Assembly: GCA_049518415.1 (NCBI GenBank)
Contig: JBEKRX010000014.1
Location: forward strand, 23,772 to 87,771
DNA length: 64,000 bases
From: CAVQND01 sp049518415
GTDB taxonomy: Bacteria; Verrucomicrobiota; Verrucomicrobiia; Limisphaerales; UBA8199
Direction of reading: 5' to 3'
Below the pieces are notes generated by a model. That model did not search any database and was not told the origin of the DNA. It was given only the letters and a program-made list of their open reading frames with translations. Position numbers and translations under genes: made by a program. This document shows positions 8,790 through 17,721 of this stretch, piece after piece. Each line of letters opens with the position of its first letter. The stretch's first letter is position 1.

Positions 8790-9020
8790 GCATCCCGACA
8801 CTGCATTGGCCACATTGGCTGCATTGGCGACATTGGCCATTTTTGCCAAAAAACTGGCCGCGCCGCGGTCTAAAAGGAATGGCACAACTCAGCACAACGC
8901 TTTGTCGCTCTCCTCGGCCCAGCCAAGGGCTTCCCTGGTCCCGCCGAGGGCTGCTCCCTCCAATAACCGCTCCCAAACCGTCGAGGCCCAGGGGCATTCG
9001 CGAGCAACCCAACCCGCCCT
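8790..9020 (+). repeat. Dispersed repeat family 1, copy A (9-nt tandem head plus conserved body)
   Basis: A head of about five 9-nt units of the form TTGGCYRCA (8803-8840), then the fixed block CCATTTTTGCCAAAAAACTGGCC, then a body of about 150 bp beginning AAAAGGAATGGCACAACTCAG (read with a break after 20 bases) and ending near GCGAGCAACCCAA. The same arrangement is found inverted at 33,467-33,765, and the head alone at 30,165-30,300. No stable reading frame is shared between copies, so it appears non-coding. The stretch 9021-9198 after it shows no gene. Confidence 0.7.
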
Positions 9021-9198
9021 CCGCCCCCCTTTCCTGCCTTGTACTAACAGCAGGGGCAGAGTACGACCGGGCCGATATGGCGACTCAGAACACGTGTCTG
9101 AAAACGGGAAGACGAAGAACGCCGGGAGCGGTGGGGCGATTTCCATCCGCTACGCGCCTGGTCTTGCCTGGATGCCGCTTGGGTATTATCTTGCCGCC

Positions 9199-9423
9199 GT
9201 GACGACATTGACGATCAAGCTCGAGCCGGAGCAGGAGGCGTGGCTGGACAGGCAGGCCAAGACGCTGAGGCGCTCTAAAGGCGGCATCATCCGTGACCTC
9301 ATCAAGCGGCAGCAAGCCCAGCCCGATGGCAGCCTGGGCCAGGCGCTCGCCGACCTCTGCGGCTGTGTGAGCGGCTCGAAAGACCTGAGCACCCGTCCGC
9401 TCAGGGGCTATGGTCGGCGCTAG
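9199..9423 (+). CDS. vapB: Ribbon-helix-helix antitoxin (VapB-like)
   Basis: 74 residues starting at GTG 9199; the longer in-frame reading back to 8806 runs through repeat copy A and is rejected. The N-terminus TLTIKLEPEQEAWLDRQAK followed by RSKGGIIRDLIKRQQ is a CopG/Arc-type beta-strand-helix-helix DNA-binding fold. The C-terminal 30 residues would wrap the toxin. It overlaps the PIN toxin gene by 14 bp (9410-9423), the classic antitoxin-first arrangement. Autorepression at the promoter just upstream is expected from the family but no operator was identified. Confidence 0.8.
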   Translation: MTTLTIKLEPEQEAWLDRQAKTLRRSKGGIIRDLIKRQQAQPDGSLGQALADLCGCVSGSKDLSTRPLRGYGRR

Positions 9424-9829
9424 GTTCATCTGCGACACGGGACCACTGGTCGCCTTCTTCAACCGGGCGGACCAGTACCACGCCTGGGCCAGCGCGCAGT
9501 TCAACCGCATCACGCAGCCGCTCCTCACGTGCGAAGCCGTGATCTCCGAGGCGGTGTTCTTGCTCCACGATGACGGATTGCCCAGTGATCCGATCCTTGA
9601 AGCCCTGGAGCGGGGCAAGGTCCTTGTGCAGTTTTCGGCCGAGGAACACTGGCCTGACCTGAGACGCCTGATGCGCAAGTATGCCAATCTACCCATGAGC
9701 CTGGCCGACGCCTGCCTGGTGCGCATGAGCGAACTGGCGCCCGAAAGCCAGGTCTTCACCGCTGACCGCGATTTCCGCATCTACCGCCGACACGGGCGGC
9801 AGCTCATTCCGCTGCTGGCGCCGTTCTGA
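9410..9829 (+). CDS. vapC: PIN-domain ribonuclease toxin (VapC-like)
   Basis: 139 residues. The PIN fold acidic residues are visible: D9 in FICDTGPLVAFF, E42 or E47 in TCEAVISEAVFLL, D100 in MSLADACLVRM and D119 in FTADRDFRIYR. Together they would bind Mg2+/Mn2+ for RNA cleavage. Length is normal for a VapC. Its start lies inside the 3' end of the RHH antitoxin gene, so translation is coupled. VapC toxins cut tRNA or rRNA when the antitoxin is degraded. The specific RNA target cannot be told from the sequence. Confidence 0.88.
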   Translation: MVGARFICDTGPLVAFFNRADQYHAWASAQFNRITQPLLTCEAVISEAVFLLHDDGLPSDPILEALERGKVLVQFSAEEHWPDLRRLMRKYANLPMSLADACLVRMSELAPESQVFTADRDFRIYRRHGRQLIPLLAPF

Positions 9830-9911
9830 GCATCCGCGCAGAAACCTCCTCCCCTTTCGCAAGACGCTGCTCCTGGCCCGGGAGGATGGGTATCCTGGGG
9901 TTAGGCAAGGC

Positions 9912-11042
9912 TCATTTCAGTCGCTCCACCACGATTCTTTTCGGGTCGCAGATGCCGAGGTCCAGGAGGGCGGCGATGGTGTAGAGTTTCTGGCTCGGCT
10001 TGACGGCGGGCGCGCGGGCGGCCAGCCGCTGCCGGTCCAGTTCCTGCAGGGAAAGGACATCCAAGGCGACGGGGTCCGTGCTGAAGCGCAGCTCGTTCAG
10101 GGCCGTGGAGTAGTGCAGCAGGCCGCGCTCGCCGCCTTCGTACTGGCAGACCAAAGCGTCGGTGATATTGAGCACCACGTGGTCGCCCAGCGCCTCGAGG
10201 GCATAAATCTCGGGAACCGCCTCGGCCAGGGCATCGGGGTCGGATTCGAAACGGAGGACGTTGTCCACGCTGCCAATAGCCAGGCTGTAGAGATTGCCGC
10301 AGACCCCCGCCAGGTTATGGTTCAGGAGCGGGGCGATATTAATGATCTTGGTGATCTGCCGGGTGAGCAGCTTGGAAACGAAAGACTTGCGCCCGACGCC
10401 GTTGCCTTTGCTGCCGAATTCCAGGTCGCCCCAAACCAGGCTTCCCAGCAGCGCCTTGTCGTAAAAGGTGTTTTTGTCGTAGCCGGCGTCGGCGCTGCCC
10501 TCGACGCGAATGCCGCAACGATTGGACAAGTCAAAAAAGCCCGCCAGGCGCAAATCGGCGGTCTGCCGGTCCCAGACCACGATCTGTCTGGGAGGCAGGC
10601 CGGCGGCGAGCAAGCCCTGGACCACCGCCGCCACCACCGCCGGGCGGGTGCCGCTGTTGGGACCGGGCAGCGAATAGACCTTGATGCCGACCACGTCGTG
10701 CGTGCCCACCAGGCTGCGCCAGGCTTCGGGCACGGTCGCCTTGCCGGTCAGGTTGGTAATGGCGCGCTCGACCATGACTTGAATTCGCTCAGCGCGCGGC
10801 TCGAAGGCCTGGGTCGCCTCCGGGTCCTGCACCGTCACCACGCGGGCCTGGGGGCCCGCCACCCAAAGCGGTTCGGCCGCCGGGCCCGGCCCGCACCCGA
10901 CCAGCAGCAGCCAGCCCCACACCGCCGCCCTGGCCCCAAAGGGCCAGGCCCAACCGAGGGCCGAATGCCCTTTGGGCGCAGCTCGGCCCTGGGTGGGCGG
11001 CCAGCCTGCCCAATGGTCTGTCAACAGTGCGTTTCTTGACAC
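9912..11042 (-). CDS. DUF362-domain protein with N-terminal membrane/lipoprotein anchor
   Basis: 376 residues if read from GTG 11042. The body matches DUF362 proteins: VGIKVYSLPGPNSGTRPAVV, then GLPPRQIVVWDRQTADLRLAGF, a central KIINIAPLLNHNLAGVCGNL and a C-terminal FSTDPVALDVLSLQELDRQR. The first 35 residues look repeat-derived (the DNA contains GGCCCAAAGGGC-type palindromes), so the real start may be the GTG at 10922, giving MWGWLLLVGCGPG with a lipobox Cys. DUF362 proteins are often ferredoxin-linked, but no CxxC cluster motif is seen here. Divergently oriented from the TPR lipoprotein, with only 30 bp between the outer starts. Confidence 0.75.
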   Translation of the reverse strand: MSRNALLTDHWAGWPPTQGRAAPKGHSALGWAWPFGARAAVWGWLLLVGCGPGPAAEPLWVAGPQARVVTVQDPEATQAFEPRAERIQVMVERAITNLTGKATVPEAWRSLVGTHDVVGIKVYSLPGPNSGTRPAVVAAVVQGLLAAGLPPRQIVVWDRQTADLRLAGFFDLSNRCGIRVEGSADAGYDKNTFYDKALLGSLVWGDLEFGSKGNGVGRKSFVSKLLTRQITKIINIAPLLNHNLAGVCGNLYSLAIGSVDNVLRFESDPDALAEAVPEIYALEALGDHVVLNITDALVCQYEGGERGLLHYSTALNELRFSTDPVALDVLSLQELDRQRLAARAPAVKPSQKLYTIAALLDLGICDPKRIVVERLK

Positions 11043-11072
11043 GTCAGGTTGGGAATGTTACCACCACCGTTG

Positions 11073-12662
11073 ATGCTGACCATCAAAAATCCAGGCCGGA
11101 AGCTGGCCCTGCTACTGATGCTGGCCGCCTTGCTGGCCGGTTGCAGTCCGCCCGGCCCGCGCGCCTTGCTGGCGGGCAAACGGTTGCTCGAACAAGGGCG
11201 TCCGGGCCGGGCCGTGGAGGAATTGAAGACCGCCACCGCCCTCCTCAAGACCAATGCCCTGGCCTGGAATTACCTGGGCCTGGCCTGCCATTACGCCAGC
11301 CAGCCCGCCGAGGCCGAAAGCGCCTACCGGCGCGCCCTCCAATACGATCGGGATTTGACCGAGGCGCACTACAACCTGGGCTGCCTGTGGCTGGAGGAAA
11401 ACAAACTCGAGGGGGCCAGGCTCGAGCTGACCGCCTGCACCCTGCGCCGGGCCAATTGGGTCGAGGGCCTCCTCAAACTGGGCACCGTCCAAATGCGCTT
11501 GCGCGACCTGGCCGCTGCCGAGAGGAGTTTTGGCGAAGCCCTGCGGTGCAGTCCGCAGAACCCGGAAGGCTTGAACGGCTTGGGCTTGGTTCGGGTGCAG
11601 CGCGGGCGTCCTGCCGATGCGGCGGCATTTTTTGCCAGCGCTTTGAAAGCCCAGCCGCAGTATGCACCGGCCCTGCTCAACCTGGCCATTGTGTCCCACC
11701 AGTATTTGCGCGAGCGCAAGGCGGCCTTGGAGAGATACCACGACTACCTGGCCCTGAAGCCGGCCCCGGCCAACGCCGAAGCCGTGGCCGCCGCCGCCCG
11801 CCAGCTCGAACAGGAACTCAATCCCCCCGCCCACCCAGCCCCCGCAACCGACCCTGCCCAAACCAATCGGCCTGGGCCCCCGCCGCGACCCGCCCCCACG
11901 AACCCCAGCCCGAGCGTTGCCCGCAGCGCCGGCCCGCCAAGACCGCCGCCGGCCACAAATGCCCCCAAGTCCACAGCCGTCCCCTCTTTGCCGAGGCCGG
12001 GTCTGACAGGGGCGCCCCCGCCCAGGGCGAGCACCGAGCGTGTCACCTTGCCGGCGGAGCCGGTCTTGAAAGCGGCCCGCGACCCGCCACTCACCGCCAC
12101 TGCCGCCGGACCGGCCAAGGCAGGCCCAGCCTCAGCCCGGCCAACCGGCCCCCGATACGCCTATCTTCGCCCCCCCAAACCGTTGCCGGGCAATCACGCT
12201 CAAGCGCAACGCGCGTTCGACCAGGGATTGCAGGCGCAACGGGCCAACCGGCTGCCCGAGGCCTTGGAGGCCTATCGCCTGGCCACGGGACTGGACCCCG
12301 CCTTTTTTGAGGCGCATTACAACCTCGGCCTGGCGGCCACGGAAGCAGGTCTTTGGCCGGCAGCCCTGGCAGCCTATGAGCAGGCGCTGGCCATCAAACC
12401 TGATTCGCCTGACGCCCGCTACAATTTCGCCCTGGTCCTCAACCAGGCCAATTACCTGGCCGACGCCGTGGTCGAGCTGGAAAAGCTGCTGGCCGCTCGC
12501 CCCAACGAAACCCGCGCGCACCTGGCGTTGGCCAACCTCTACGCGCAACAGTTGCAGCAGCCGGCCAAAGCGCGCCAGCACTACCAGGATGTCCTGGCGC
12601 GCGAACCCCATCTGCCGCAGGCGGCGGCGATTCGCCAGTGGCTGAAGGCCAATTCGGAGTAG
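11073..12662 (+). CDS. TPR-repeat lipoprotein
   Basis: 529 residues from ATG 11073. Signal peptide with lipobox LLAGC (Cys24), so it should be a lipoprotein of the inner or outer membrane. Two TPR blocks are visible: about residues 30-240 (five repeats, e.g. AWNYLGLACHYASQPAEAES, EAHYNLGCLWLEENKLEGA) and 375-525 (four repeats, e.g. EAHYNLGLAATEAGLWPAAL). They are separated by a 130-residue Pro/Ala/Thr-rich linker that is probably disordered. It likely acts as a protein-protein scaffold in the periplasm. A short hairpin TAGGGTTTTACCCTA lies right after the stop at about 12,660-12,675. Confidence 0.8.
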   Translation: MLTIKNPGRKLALLLMLAALLAGCSPPGPRALLAGKRLLEQGRPGRAVEELKTATALLKTNALAWNYLGLACHYASQPAEAESAYRRALQYDRDLTEAHYNLGCLWLEENKLEGARLELTACTLRRANWVEGLLKLGTVQMRLRDLAAAERSFGEALRCSPQNPEGLNGLGLVRVQRGRPADAAAFFASALKAQPQYAPALLNLAIVSHQYLRERKAALERYHDYLALKPAPANAEAVAAAARQLEQELNPPAHPAPATDPAQTNRPGPPPRPAPTNPSPSVARSAGPPRPPPATNAPKSTAVPSLPRPGLTGAPPPRASTERVTLPAEPVLKAARDPPLTATAAGPAKAGPASARPTGPRYAYLRPPKPLPGNHAQAQRAFDQGLQAQRANRLPEALEAYRLATGLDPAFFEAHYNLGLAATEAGLWPAALAAYEQALAIKPDSPDARYNFALVLNQANYLADAVVELEKLLAARPNETRAHLALANLYAQQLQQPAKARQHYQDVLAREPHLPQAAAIRQWLKANSE

Positions 12663-12762
12663 GGTTTTACCCTATAGCTGGCAGACCGCCGAAGGCGTAA
12701 GAGGCTGGCAAACAGTTCGGGAAGCGCGCTTTAAGTTTATTACGAACCAGCTCTTTGGCCCT

Positions 12763-13440
12763 ATGCAAAAGATTAAAGTGCTCCTGGCCGACGATCATAC
12801 GGTGGTTCGACAAGGACTGCGGGCCTTGTTGGCTGCGGAGGGAGACCTGGAGATTGTGGGCGAAGCGGAAAACGGGCGCCAGGCCGTCCAAATGGTCAAG
12901 CAACTCAGCCCGGACGTGGCGGTCATTGACATCGCCATGCCGGTGCTCAACGGGTTGGAGGCCACCCGCCAAATCACCCGCGCCAACCCGGCCACAAAAG
13001 TGCTCATCCTCTCTTCTTACAGCGATGATGAATACGTGCAGCAGTTGACCGAGGCCGGCGTGGCCGGCTACCTCGTCAAGCAGACCGCCGCCAACGACCT
13101 GCTCAAAGCGATTCGCGAGGCCCACAAGGGCAACGCCTTCTTCAGCCCCTCGATTGCCAAGCGCCTCCGCGACCAATGCCGGCAGGCCTTCGTGAGCGGC
13201 CGGCCCGCCCGGAAACGGGCCGATTATCTCACCACCCGCGAGGCCGAAGTGCTCCAGCTCATCGCCGAGGGCCGCGCCAACAAGCAGATCGCCGCCGAAT
13301 TGTGCATCAGCATCAAGACCGTCGAGAAACACCGGCAGCAAGTCATGAACAAGCTGGGCATTCACGACGTGGCCGGCCTGACCCGCCACGCCATCGCCAA
13401 GGGCATCATCGAAACCACCGTCGGCCTCAGAGCCTTATAG
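12763..13440 (+). CDS. NarL/FixJ-family response regulator
   Basis: 225 residues. Receiver domain 1-120 with acidic pair D10-D11, phospho-acceptor D56 (VIDIAMP), and K at SSY...YLVKQ. The C-terminal LuxR-type HTH covers 155-220 (LTTREAEVLQLIAEGRANKQ, then IAAELCISIKTVEKHRQQVM). A DNA-binding transcriptional regulator activated by an unlinked histidine kinase: none is encoded nearby, so it is an orphan in this window. ATG start agrees with the family N-terminus KIKVLLADDH. Confidence 0.92.
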   Translation: MQKIKVLLADDHTVVRQGLRALLAAEGDLEIVGEAENGRQAVQMVKQLSPDVAVIDIAMPVLNGLEATRQITRANPATKVLILSSYSDDEYVQQLTEAGVAGYLVKQTAANDLLKAIREAHKGNAFFSPSIAKRLRDQCRQAFVSGRPARKRADYLTTREAEVLQLIAEGRANKQIAAELCISIKTVEKHRQQVMNKLGIHDVAGLTRHAIAKGIIETTVGLRAL

Positions 13441-13478
13441 GTTAAAAGGGTTGCATGGTTACGACGTTACATAGAGCT

Positions 13479-13755
13479 CTTGACCGGCAAAAGTCGTTGT
13501 AATCAGGTCAAGTTTCGCTGCGATTGCAATCCCGATTCGGAATCGGGACTTTTAGGTGAATTGAGTCCCGATTCCGAATCGGGAGAAAAACGATCGTTGG
13601 TTATTGAAGAATGCCCGCGGATGACGCCGAATGAACTTTCGGACTGCGGACTCAATGACCAATAAGCAATACCCAATACTCAATTCTCAATGAATCCCGA
13701 TTCCGAATCGGGACTCGATTCCAGAGGTGGCCTGAGGCGCAGCCTCGCAAGATAG
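13479..13755. repeat. Dispersed repeat family 2, copy A (CCCGATTCCGAATCGGG palindromes)
   Basis: About 275 bp directly after the NarL-type gene. It matches the segment 53,721-53,985 along its length: GTTGTAATCAGGT, then GCGATTGC, a GGTTATTGA-x-GAATGCCCGCGG block, GACTCAATGACCAATAA, and ATTCCAGAGGTG with CTGAGGCGCAGCCT. It contains three perfect palindromes of the CCCGATTCCGAATCGGG type at 13,531-13,548, 13,566-13,584 and 13,695-13,713; copy B has only one. Each copy begins within 40 bp of a stop codon. No gene is seen in 13,441-13,807. Confidence 0.75.
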
Positions 13756-13807
13756 TTACCTCCGTGGCTATGCAGCGTTGCAGGCCTTGTGACCTTGGAA
13801 CGGTTTT

Positions 13808-14758
13808 TCAGCGTTGGTCCGCCCTCGAGCATCTGGCGCTGGTCAGGTAATTGACGTAGTCGATCAGCCGCGCTTTCATCTCGTTGCGAGAGACGATGGC
13901 ATCGATCAGGCCGTGGTCGAGGAGGAATTCGGCGGTCTGGAAACCGGGCGGCAATTCGGCCTGGGTCGTGTCTTTGATGACGCGCGGTCCGGCGAAACCG
14001 ATCATGGCGCCCGGTTCGGCGAGGATAAGGTCGCCGAGGCTGGCAAAGCTGGCCATGACGCCGGCGGTGGTGGGGTCGGTCAGGACGCTGACATAGGGGA
14101 GGCGGGCTTGGGCGTGATAGGCGAGGGCGGCGGAGGTCTTAGCCATCTGCATGAGGCTGAACATGCCCTCATACATGCGGGCGCCGCCGCTGGTGGAAAT
14201 GATGATGAGCGGCAGCTCCTTTTCGGTGGCCCGCTCGATCAGCCGGGTCAGCTTTTCGCCCACCACCGAGCCCATCGAGCCGCCGAGGAACTTGAAATCC
14301 ATCACCCCGAGTCCCAGCCGGTGCTCGCCGATGCTGCAAAGACCGGTCAGCACCGCATCTTTGAGCCCCGTCTCGAGCTGGTACTTCTCCAGCTTCGAGA
14401 TATAAGAGGCGGCGCCGGTAAAACTGAGGACGTCCACGCTGGTCATCTCGGCGTCCATCTCCTCGAAGGTGCAGGTCTCGACCAGGGAATGAATGCGCTC
14501 GCGCGAGCCGATGGGGAAATGGTGCTGGCAATGCGGGCAGACCTTGAGGTTCTCGTCCAGTTCCTTGTCAAAGACCATGGTGGCGCATTTGGGGCACTTG
14601 CTCCAGAGTCCCTCGGGAATGTCCCGTTTCCGGGGTTTGCCCGAGGCGAGCTTGGGCTTCTTGGCGAAAGGGGTGTTTCCGGTGACCGGCGGGGGCGTGA
14701 CCGCCGGCTCGACTGTTTCCAGGCCGAGCGTCTTTTTCGTGAAGGAAGAGGTAGCCAT
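13808..14758 (-). CDS. accD: Acetyl-CoA carboxylase carboxyltransferase subunit beta
   Basis: 316 residues. An N-terminal zinc ribbon is complete: C55-PK-C58 and C74-PH-C77. The carboxyltransferase core carries the crotonase-fold signatures GLGVMDFKFLGGSMGSVVGE, ISTSGGARMYEGMFSLMQM and AEPGAMIGFAGPRVI. With AccA, it transfers CO2 from carboxybiotin to acetyl-CoA to make malonyl-CoA, the first step of fatty acid synthesis, in the cytoplasm. A 45-residue N-terminal extension rich in Pro/Lys precedes the ribbon and is longer than in E. coli. It lies upstream of the comF-like gene's 3' end on the same strand, about 100 bp away. accA is not in view. Confidence 0.96.
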   Translation of the reverse strand: MATSSFTKKTLGLETVEPAVTPPPVTGNTPFAKKPKLASGKPRKRDIPEGLWSKCPKCATMVFDKELDENLKVCPHCQHHFPIGSRERIHSLVETCTFEEMDAEMTSVDVLSFTGAASYISKLEKYQLETGLKDAVLTGLCSIGEHRLGLGVMDFKFLGGSMGSVVGEKLTRLIERATEKELPLIIISTSGGARMYEGMFSLMQMAKTSAALAYHAQARLPYVSVLTDPTTAGVMASFASLGDLILAEPGAMIGFAGPRVIKDTTQAELPPGFQTAEFLLDHGLIDAIVSRNEMKARLIDYVNYLTSARCSRADQR

Positions 14759-14863
14759 GCTCAGGAGGGTTGCGGGTTGGCCAAGCGCGGCTGGGCCAAG
14801 AGACCCGGGGCGAGTTTGCGCGCATTCACGATGGTCTTCATTTCAAGCGTCGCGGGATAATAT

Positions 14864-15607
14864 TCAAATTCCCCGGGCGACTGTCCAGACGCAAACTTCG
14901 CCCGCCCCGCCGGCCAGCAGGACCCCCGCACACGCGCCGGTGGTGGCGCCGGTGGTCAAGACGTCGTCGACCAGGACGAGGCGTTGGCCGTGCAAACGCG
15001 CGCCGCGGCGCAGGGCAAAAGCGCGGCCCATGTTGGCCAGGCGCTCCGGGCGGCTCAGGAGCGTCTGCGTGGGGGTGGGGGCCACGCGCCGGAGCAATCC
15101 CTTGTGCACCGGAATCCGCGTCGCCTCACTGAGCCGGTCCGCCAGCCGCTCCGCCTGGTTGAATTCCCGTTGCCGGTGTTTGGTCGGGTGCAGCGGCACG
15201 GGCACCAGCCAGTGCCATGGCCCGGCCGCCAGGGCGGGCGCCGCCCGGCTGATAAGCAACCCGGCCAGAAAAGGCTCGAACCAAAGCGCCCGCCGGTACT
15301 TGTAGCGGCGAATGGCCTCCAGCACGCCGTCCCGCGCCACCACGGCTGAGCGCGCGCTACAAAACGGCCACCCGGCTTCCCGGCAGGCGGCACATTCGAA
15401 GGGGCCGCTCACCTCCCCTTGGTAAGGCCGGCCGCAGCGCTCGCAGAACGGCGGCTCGATGAACCGCGCTTGCCCCCGGCAGCCGGCGCACACAAACCCC
15501 TCGGCCGGCGTGGCGCGCCCCACGCCGCAGAGCTGGCAGACCTCTGGATAGACCAATGCCAGCCCGGCGTTGACCCAGCCCTTGACCCACTCGACGAACG
15601 TGCTCAT
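14864..15607 (-). CDS. ComF-family phosphoribosyltransferase-like protein
   Basis: 247 residues from ATG 15607, chosen because GCGAGG lies about 5 bases upstream; in-frame starts at 15,628 and 15,658 are weaker. An N-terminal double zinc-finger region is visible (CQLCG, CAGC, CERCG, CAAC). The PRTase core has VPVPLHPTKHRQREFNQAER and the PRPP loop VLVDDVLTTGATTGAC. ComF/GntX proteins are needed for DNA uptake during natural transformation in some bacteria, where they interact with the helicase ComFA; in others their role is unknown. No competence neighbours are present. Downstream, accD follows on the same strand. Confidence 0.9.
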   Translation of the reverse strand: MSTFVEWVKGWVNAGLALVYPEVCQLCGVGRATPAEGFVCAGCRGQARFIEPPFCERCGRPYQGEVSGPFECAACREAGWPFCSARSAVVARDGVLEAIRRYKYRRALWFEPFLAGLLISRAAPALAAGPWHWLVPVPLHPTKHRQREFNQAERLADRLSEATRIPVHKGLLRRVAPTPTQTLLSRPERLANMGRAFALRRGARLHGQRLVLVDDVLTTGATTGACAGVLLAGGAGEVCVWTVARGI

Positions 15608-15750
15608 AGCGGCCTCGCTCAAGCCCATCCTCCGGGCCTTGCCGGAGGTGGTTTTCAAGCGAACAGTTTAGCGGCAAGCGTTGCCGCCCGCAATGGGCTT
15701 CTCCAAGAAAACCTTTGGCATCGCAAGCTGGCGCATGGTAAATAGTCTCG

Positions 15751-16608
15751 GTGGTTGGCCCACTGAAAGACACCGGTTCCAGCTCGACGCCCTCGCCGGG
15801 GCCGTTCGGGCGCTTTTATCTCCAGGAAATGCTTAACAGCGGCGGCATGGCGGATATTTGGCTGGCGACCGACGAGAGCCACAAGGCCTACGCCCTCCGC
15901 CGTATGCACGAGCGCCTCCGGTTCAATTACTTCGCCCGCCGCCGTTTCGTCCGCGGTTGCGAAATCCTGGCCCGGCTCAACGGTCACGAAGGGATCATCG
16001 GCTATGTGGAGCACGGCAAAATCCAGGGGCGGCTTTATTGCCTCATGGAATATGTGGAGGCCGACAACCTCAAAGAGCTCTCGGCCCGCCAGGACCCGGT
16101 GCTGGTGGACAATGTGGCCCAGATCCTGATCGATATGGCGGCGGGCCTCGAGCACATGCACAGCAACGGCTTCATGCACCTGGATTTCAAGCCCGAAAAC
16201 GTCCTCGTCACCCGCAATGGCGGCGTCCGGCTGATTGACTTCGACCTCGCCCAGCCGATCCCGGACAAACCCAGGAAAATGTCGAAAAAGAACCCCGGCA
16301 CGCCGGCCTACATGGCCCCGGAACAACTCCGCGGCCAACCCATTACCCATCATGTCGATATCTTCGCTTACGGGGTGACCGCCTATGAACTGCTGACCGG
16401 CCACAAGCCGTTTCCGGGAGATACTCCGGCGGAGATCTTGAAGCTGGAACTGGATCGCTCCGAGTTTGTCCCGCCGCGACAGCACAATCCTGATATCCCG
16501 CCCAACCTGGAGCGGATCATCCTGCGTTGCCTGGAAACGCAGCCCGCCCAGCGCCACCCGCTCATGGGTGTCGTGGTCCGGGAACTCAAGGCCGCGCTCT
16601 ACCTCTGA
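15751..16608 (+). CDS. Serine/threonine protein kinase-like protein with altered catalytic residues
   Basis: 285 residues, GTG start, single kinase domain and no transmembrane segment, so cytoplasmic. The P-loop region (LNSGGMADIWLA) and catalytic loop HLDFKPEN (D145, K147, N150) are intact, as is the APE segment (TPAYMAPEQL) and DIFAYGVTAYELLTG. However, the beta-3 lysine (AxK) is replaced by Arg (ALRRM, R50) and the Mg-binding DFG motif reads DFD (163-165). Such changes occur in pseudokinases and in low-activity kinases, so activity is uncertain. A gap of about 140 bp separates it from hisG on the same strand. Divergent from the comF-like gene. Confidence 0.85.
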   Translation: MVGPLKDTGSSSTPSPGPFGRFYLQEMLNSGGMADIWLATDESHKAYALRRMHERLRFNYFARRRFVRGCEILARLNGHEGIIGYVEHGKIQGRLYCLMEYVEADNLKELSARQDPVLVDNVAQILIDMAAGLEHMHSNGFMHLDFKPENVLVTRNGGVRLIDFDLAQPIPDKPRKMSKKNPGTPAYMAPEQLRGQPITHHVDIFAYGVTAYELLTGHKPFPGDTPAEILKLELDRSEFVPPRQHNPDIPPNLERIILRCLETQPAQRHPLMGVVVRELKAALYL

Positions 16609-16745
16609 GCCGAAGAAAAAAGTGGATTTATGGGGGCTGATGGCAGATAATGCGGGCGCGTTCCGCGGGCAAGGGCGGAAGCGGGTTCGGCCCACGGGGC
16701 AGGGGGCCGGCGCGGGCGGCCGGCCGCGGTTCAAGCCGAGGTCTC

Positions 16746-17636
16746 ATGATGAGCGACGATGACAAACAGGTATTACGGTTTGGATTGCCGCAAGGCAGTC
16801 TCCAGGAAGCCACCATCGAAAAGATGGCCAAGGCGGGTTTCAACATCTCGGTCAGCCCGCGGTCCTACATCCCTTATGTCGATGACCAGCAATTGGAGTT
16901 GCGGCTGATTCGGGCCCAGGAAATCAGCCGCTATGTCGAGCATGGTTTCCTGGATTGCGGGATCACCGGCCACGATTGGATTCAGGAGAATGGCTCGCGA
17001 GTCCACGAGGTGGGCGAGTTGCAGTTCAACAAGGCGACCCGGCAGGCGGCGCGTTGGGTCTTGGCCGTGCCGGAGGATTCGCCCATTAAGTCGGTCAAGG
17101 ATTTGGCAGGCAAACGCATCGCCACGGAACTGGTGAACCAGACCAAAAAGTACCTGCGCCGGCATAAGGTCAAGGCTGAGGTGGAGTTCTCCTGGGGGGC
17201 GACCGAGATGAAGGCCCACGAACTGGTGGATGCCATCGTGGATTTAACCGAGACGGGTTCGTCCCTGCGGGCCAACAAACTGCGGATCGTGGACACCTTG
17301 CTCTGCTCGACGCCCCGGTTGATTGCCAACCATGAGTCGTGGAAGGACCCGTGGAAGCGGCAGAAGATCGAGCGGATAGCCCTGTTGCTCAAAGGGGCCC
17401 TGGAGGCTGAGCTGAAGGTGGGCTTGAAGATGAACATCGCGCGCCAGGACCTGCCCCGGCTGCTCCAGAGCCTGCCGGCGCTCCGCAACCCGACCATCGC
17501 CAACTTGAGCCAGGAAGGCTGGGTGGCGGTCGAGACGATCATCGACGAGCATGTGGTGCGGGAGTTGATCCCGGCCTTGAAGGCCGCCGGGGCCGAGGGC
17601 ATCATTGAGTACCCATTGAATAAGGTGGTGTATTGA
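16746..17636 (+). CDS. hisG: ATP phosphoribosyltransferase (long form)
   Basis: 296 residues from ATG 16746 (a second ATG at 16749 is equally possible). Residues 1-215 are the periplasmic-binding-like catalytic core (LRFGLPQGSLQEATIEKMAK; DCGITGHDWI; IATELVNQTKKYL; AIVDLTETGSSLRANKLRIV). The last 75 residues form the HisG C-terminal regulatory domain that binds histidine. The enzyme condenses ATP with PRPP as the first committed step of histidine synthesis and, in the long form, is feedback inhibited. No other his genes are in the window. The G+C-rich in-frame run upstream to 16,650 does not look coding. Confidence 0.95.
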   Translation: MMSDDDKQVLRFGLPQGSLQEATIEKMAKAGFNISVSPRSYIPYVDDQQLELRLIRAQEISRYVEHGFLDCGITGHDWIQENGSRVHEVGELQFNKATRQAARWVLAVPEDSPIKSVKDLAGKRIATELVNQTKKYLRRHKVKAEVEFSWGATEMKAHELVDAIVDLTETGSSLRANKLRIVDTLLCSTPRLIANHESWKDPWKRQKIERIALLLKGALEAELKVGLKMNIARQDLPRLLQSLPALRNPTIANLSQEGWVAVETIIDEHVVRELIPALKAAGAEGIIEYPLNKVVY

Positions 17637-17721
17637 AGTTCTTTGGCGTTGCAATCAGGCCGCGATGCCGCACACTGCCCGGTGGCAGAGCCGATTTGAC
17701 AGCAGGAATACCGACATAATT

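Noticed and set aside
8803..8840. CRISPR-like array
   Set aside because: Units of 9 nt without spacers, in a dispersed element; no Cas genes.
11027..12310. 427-codon plus-strand frame overlapping the TPR lipoprotein
   Set aside because: Out-of-frame reading of a G+C-rich gene with Arg/Pro/Gly bias and no TPR pattern.
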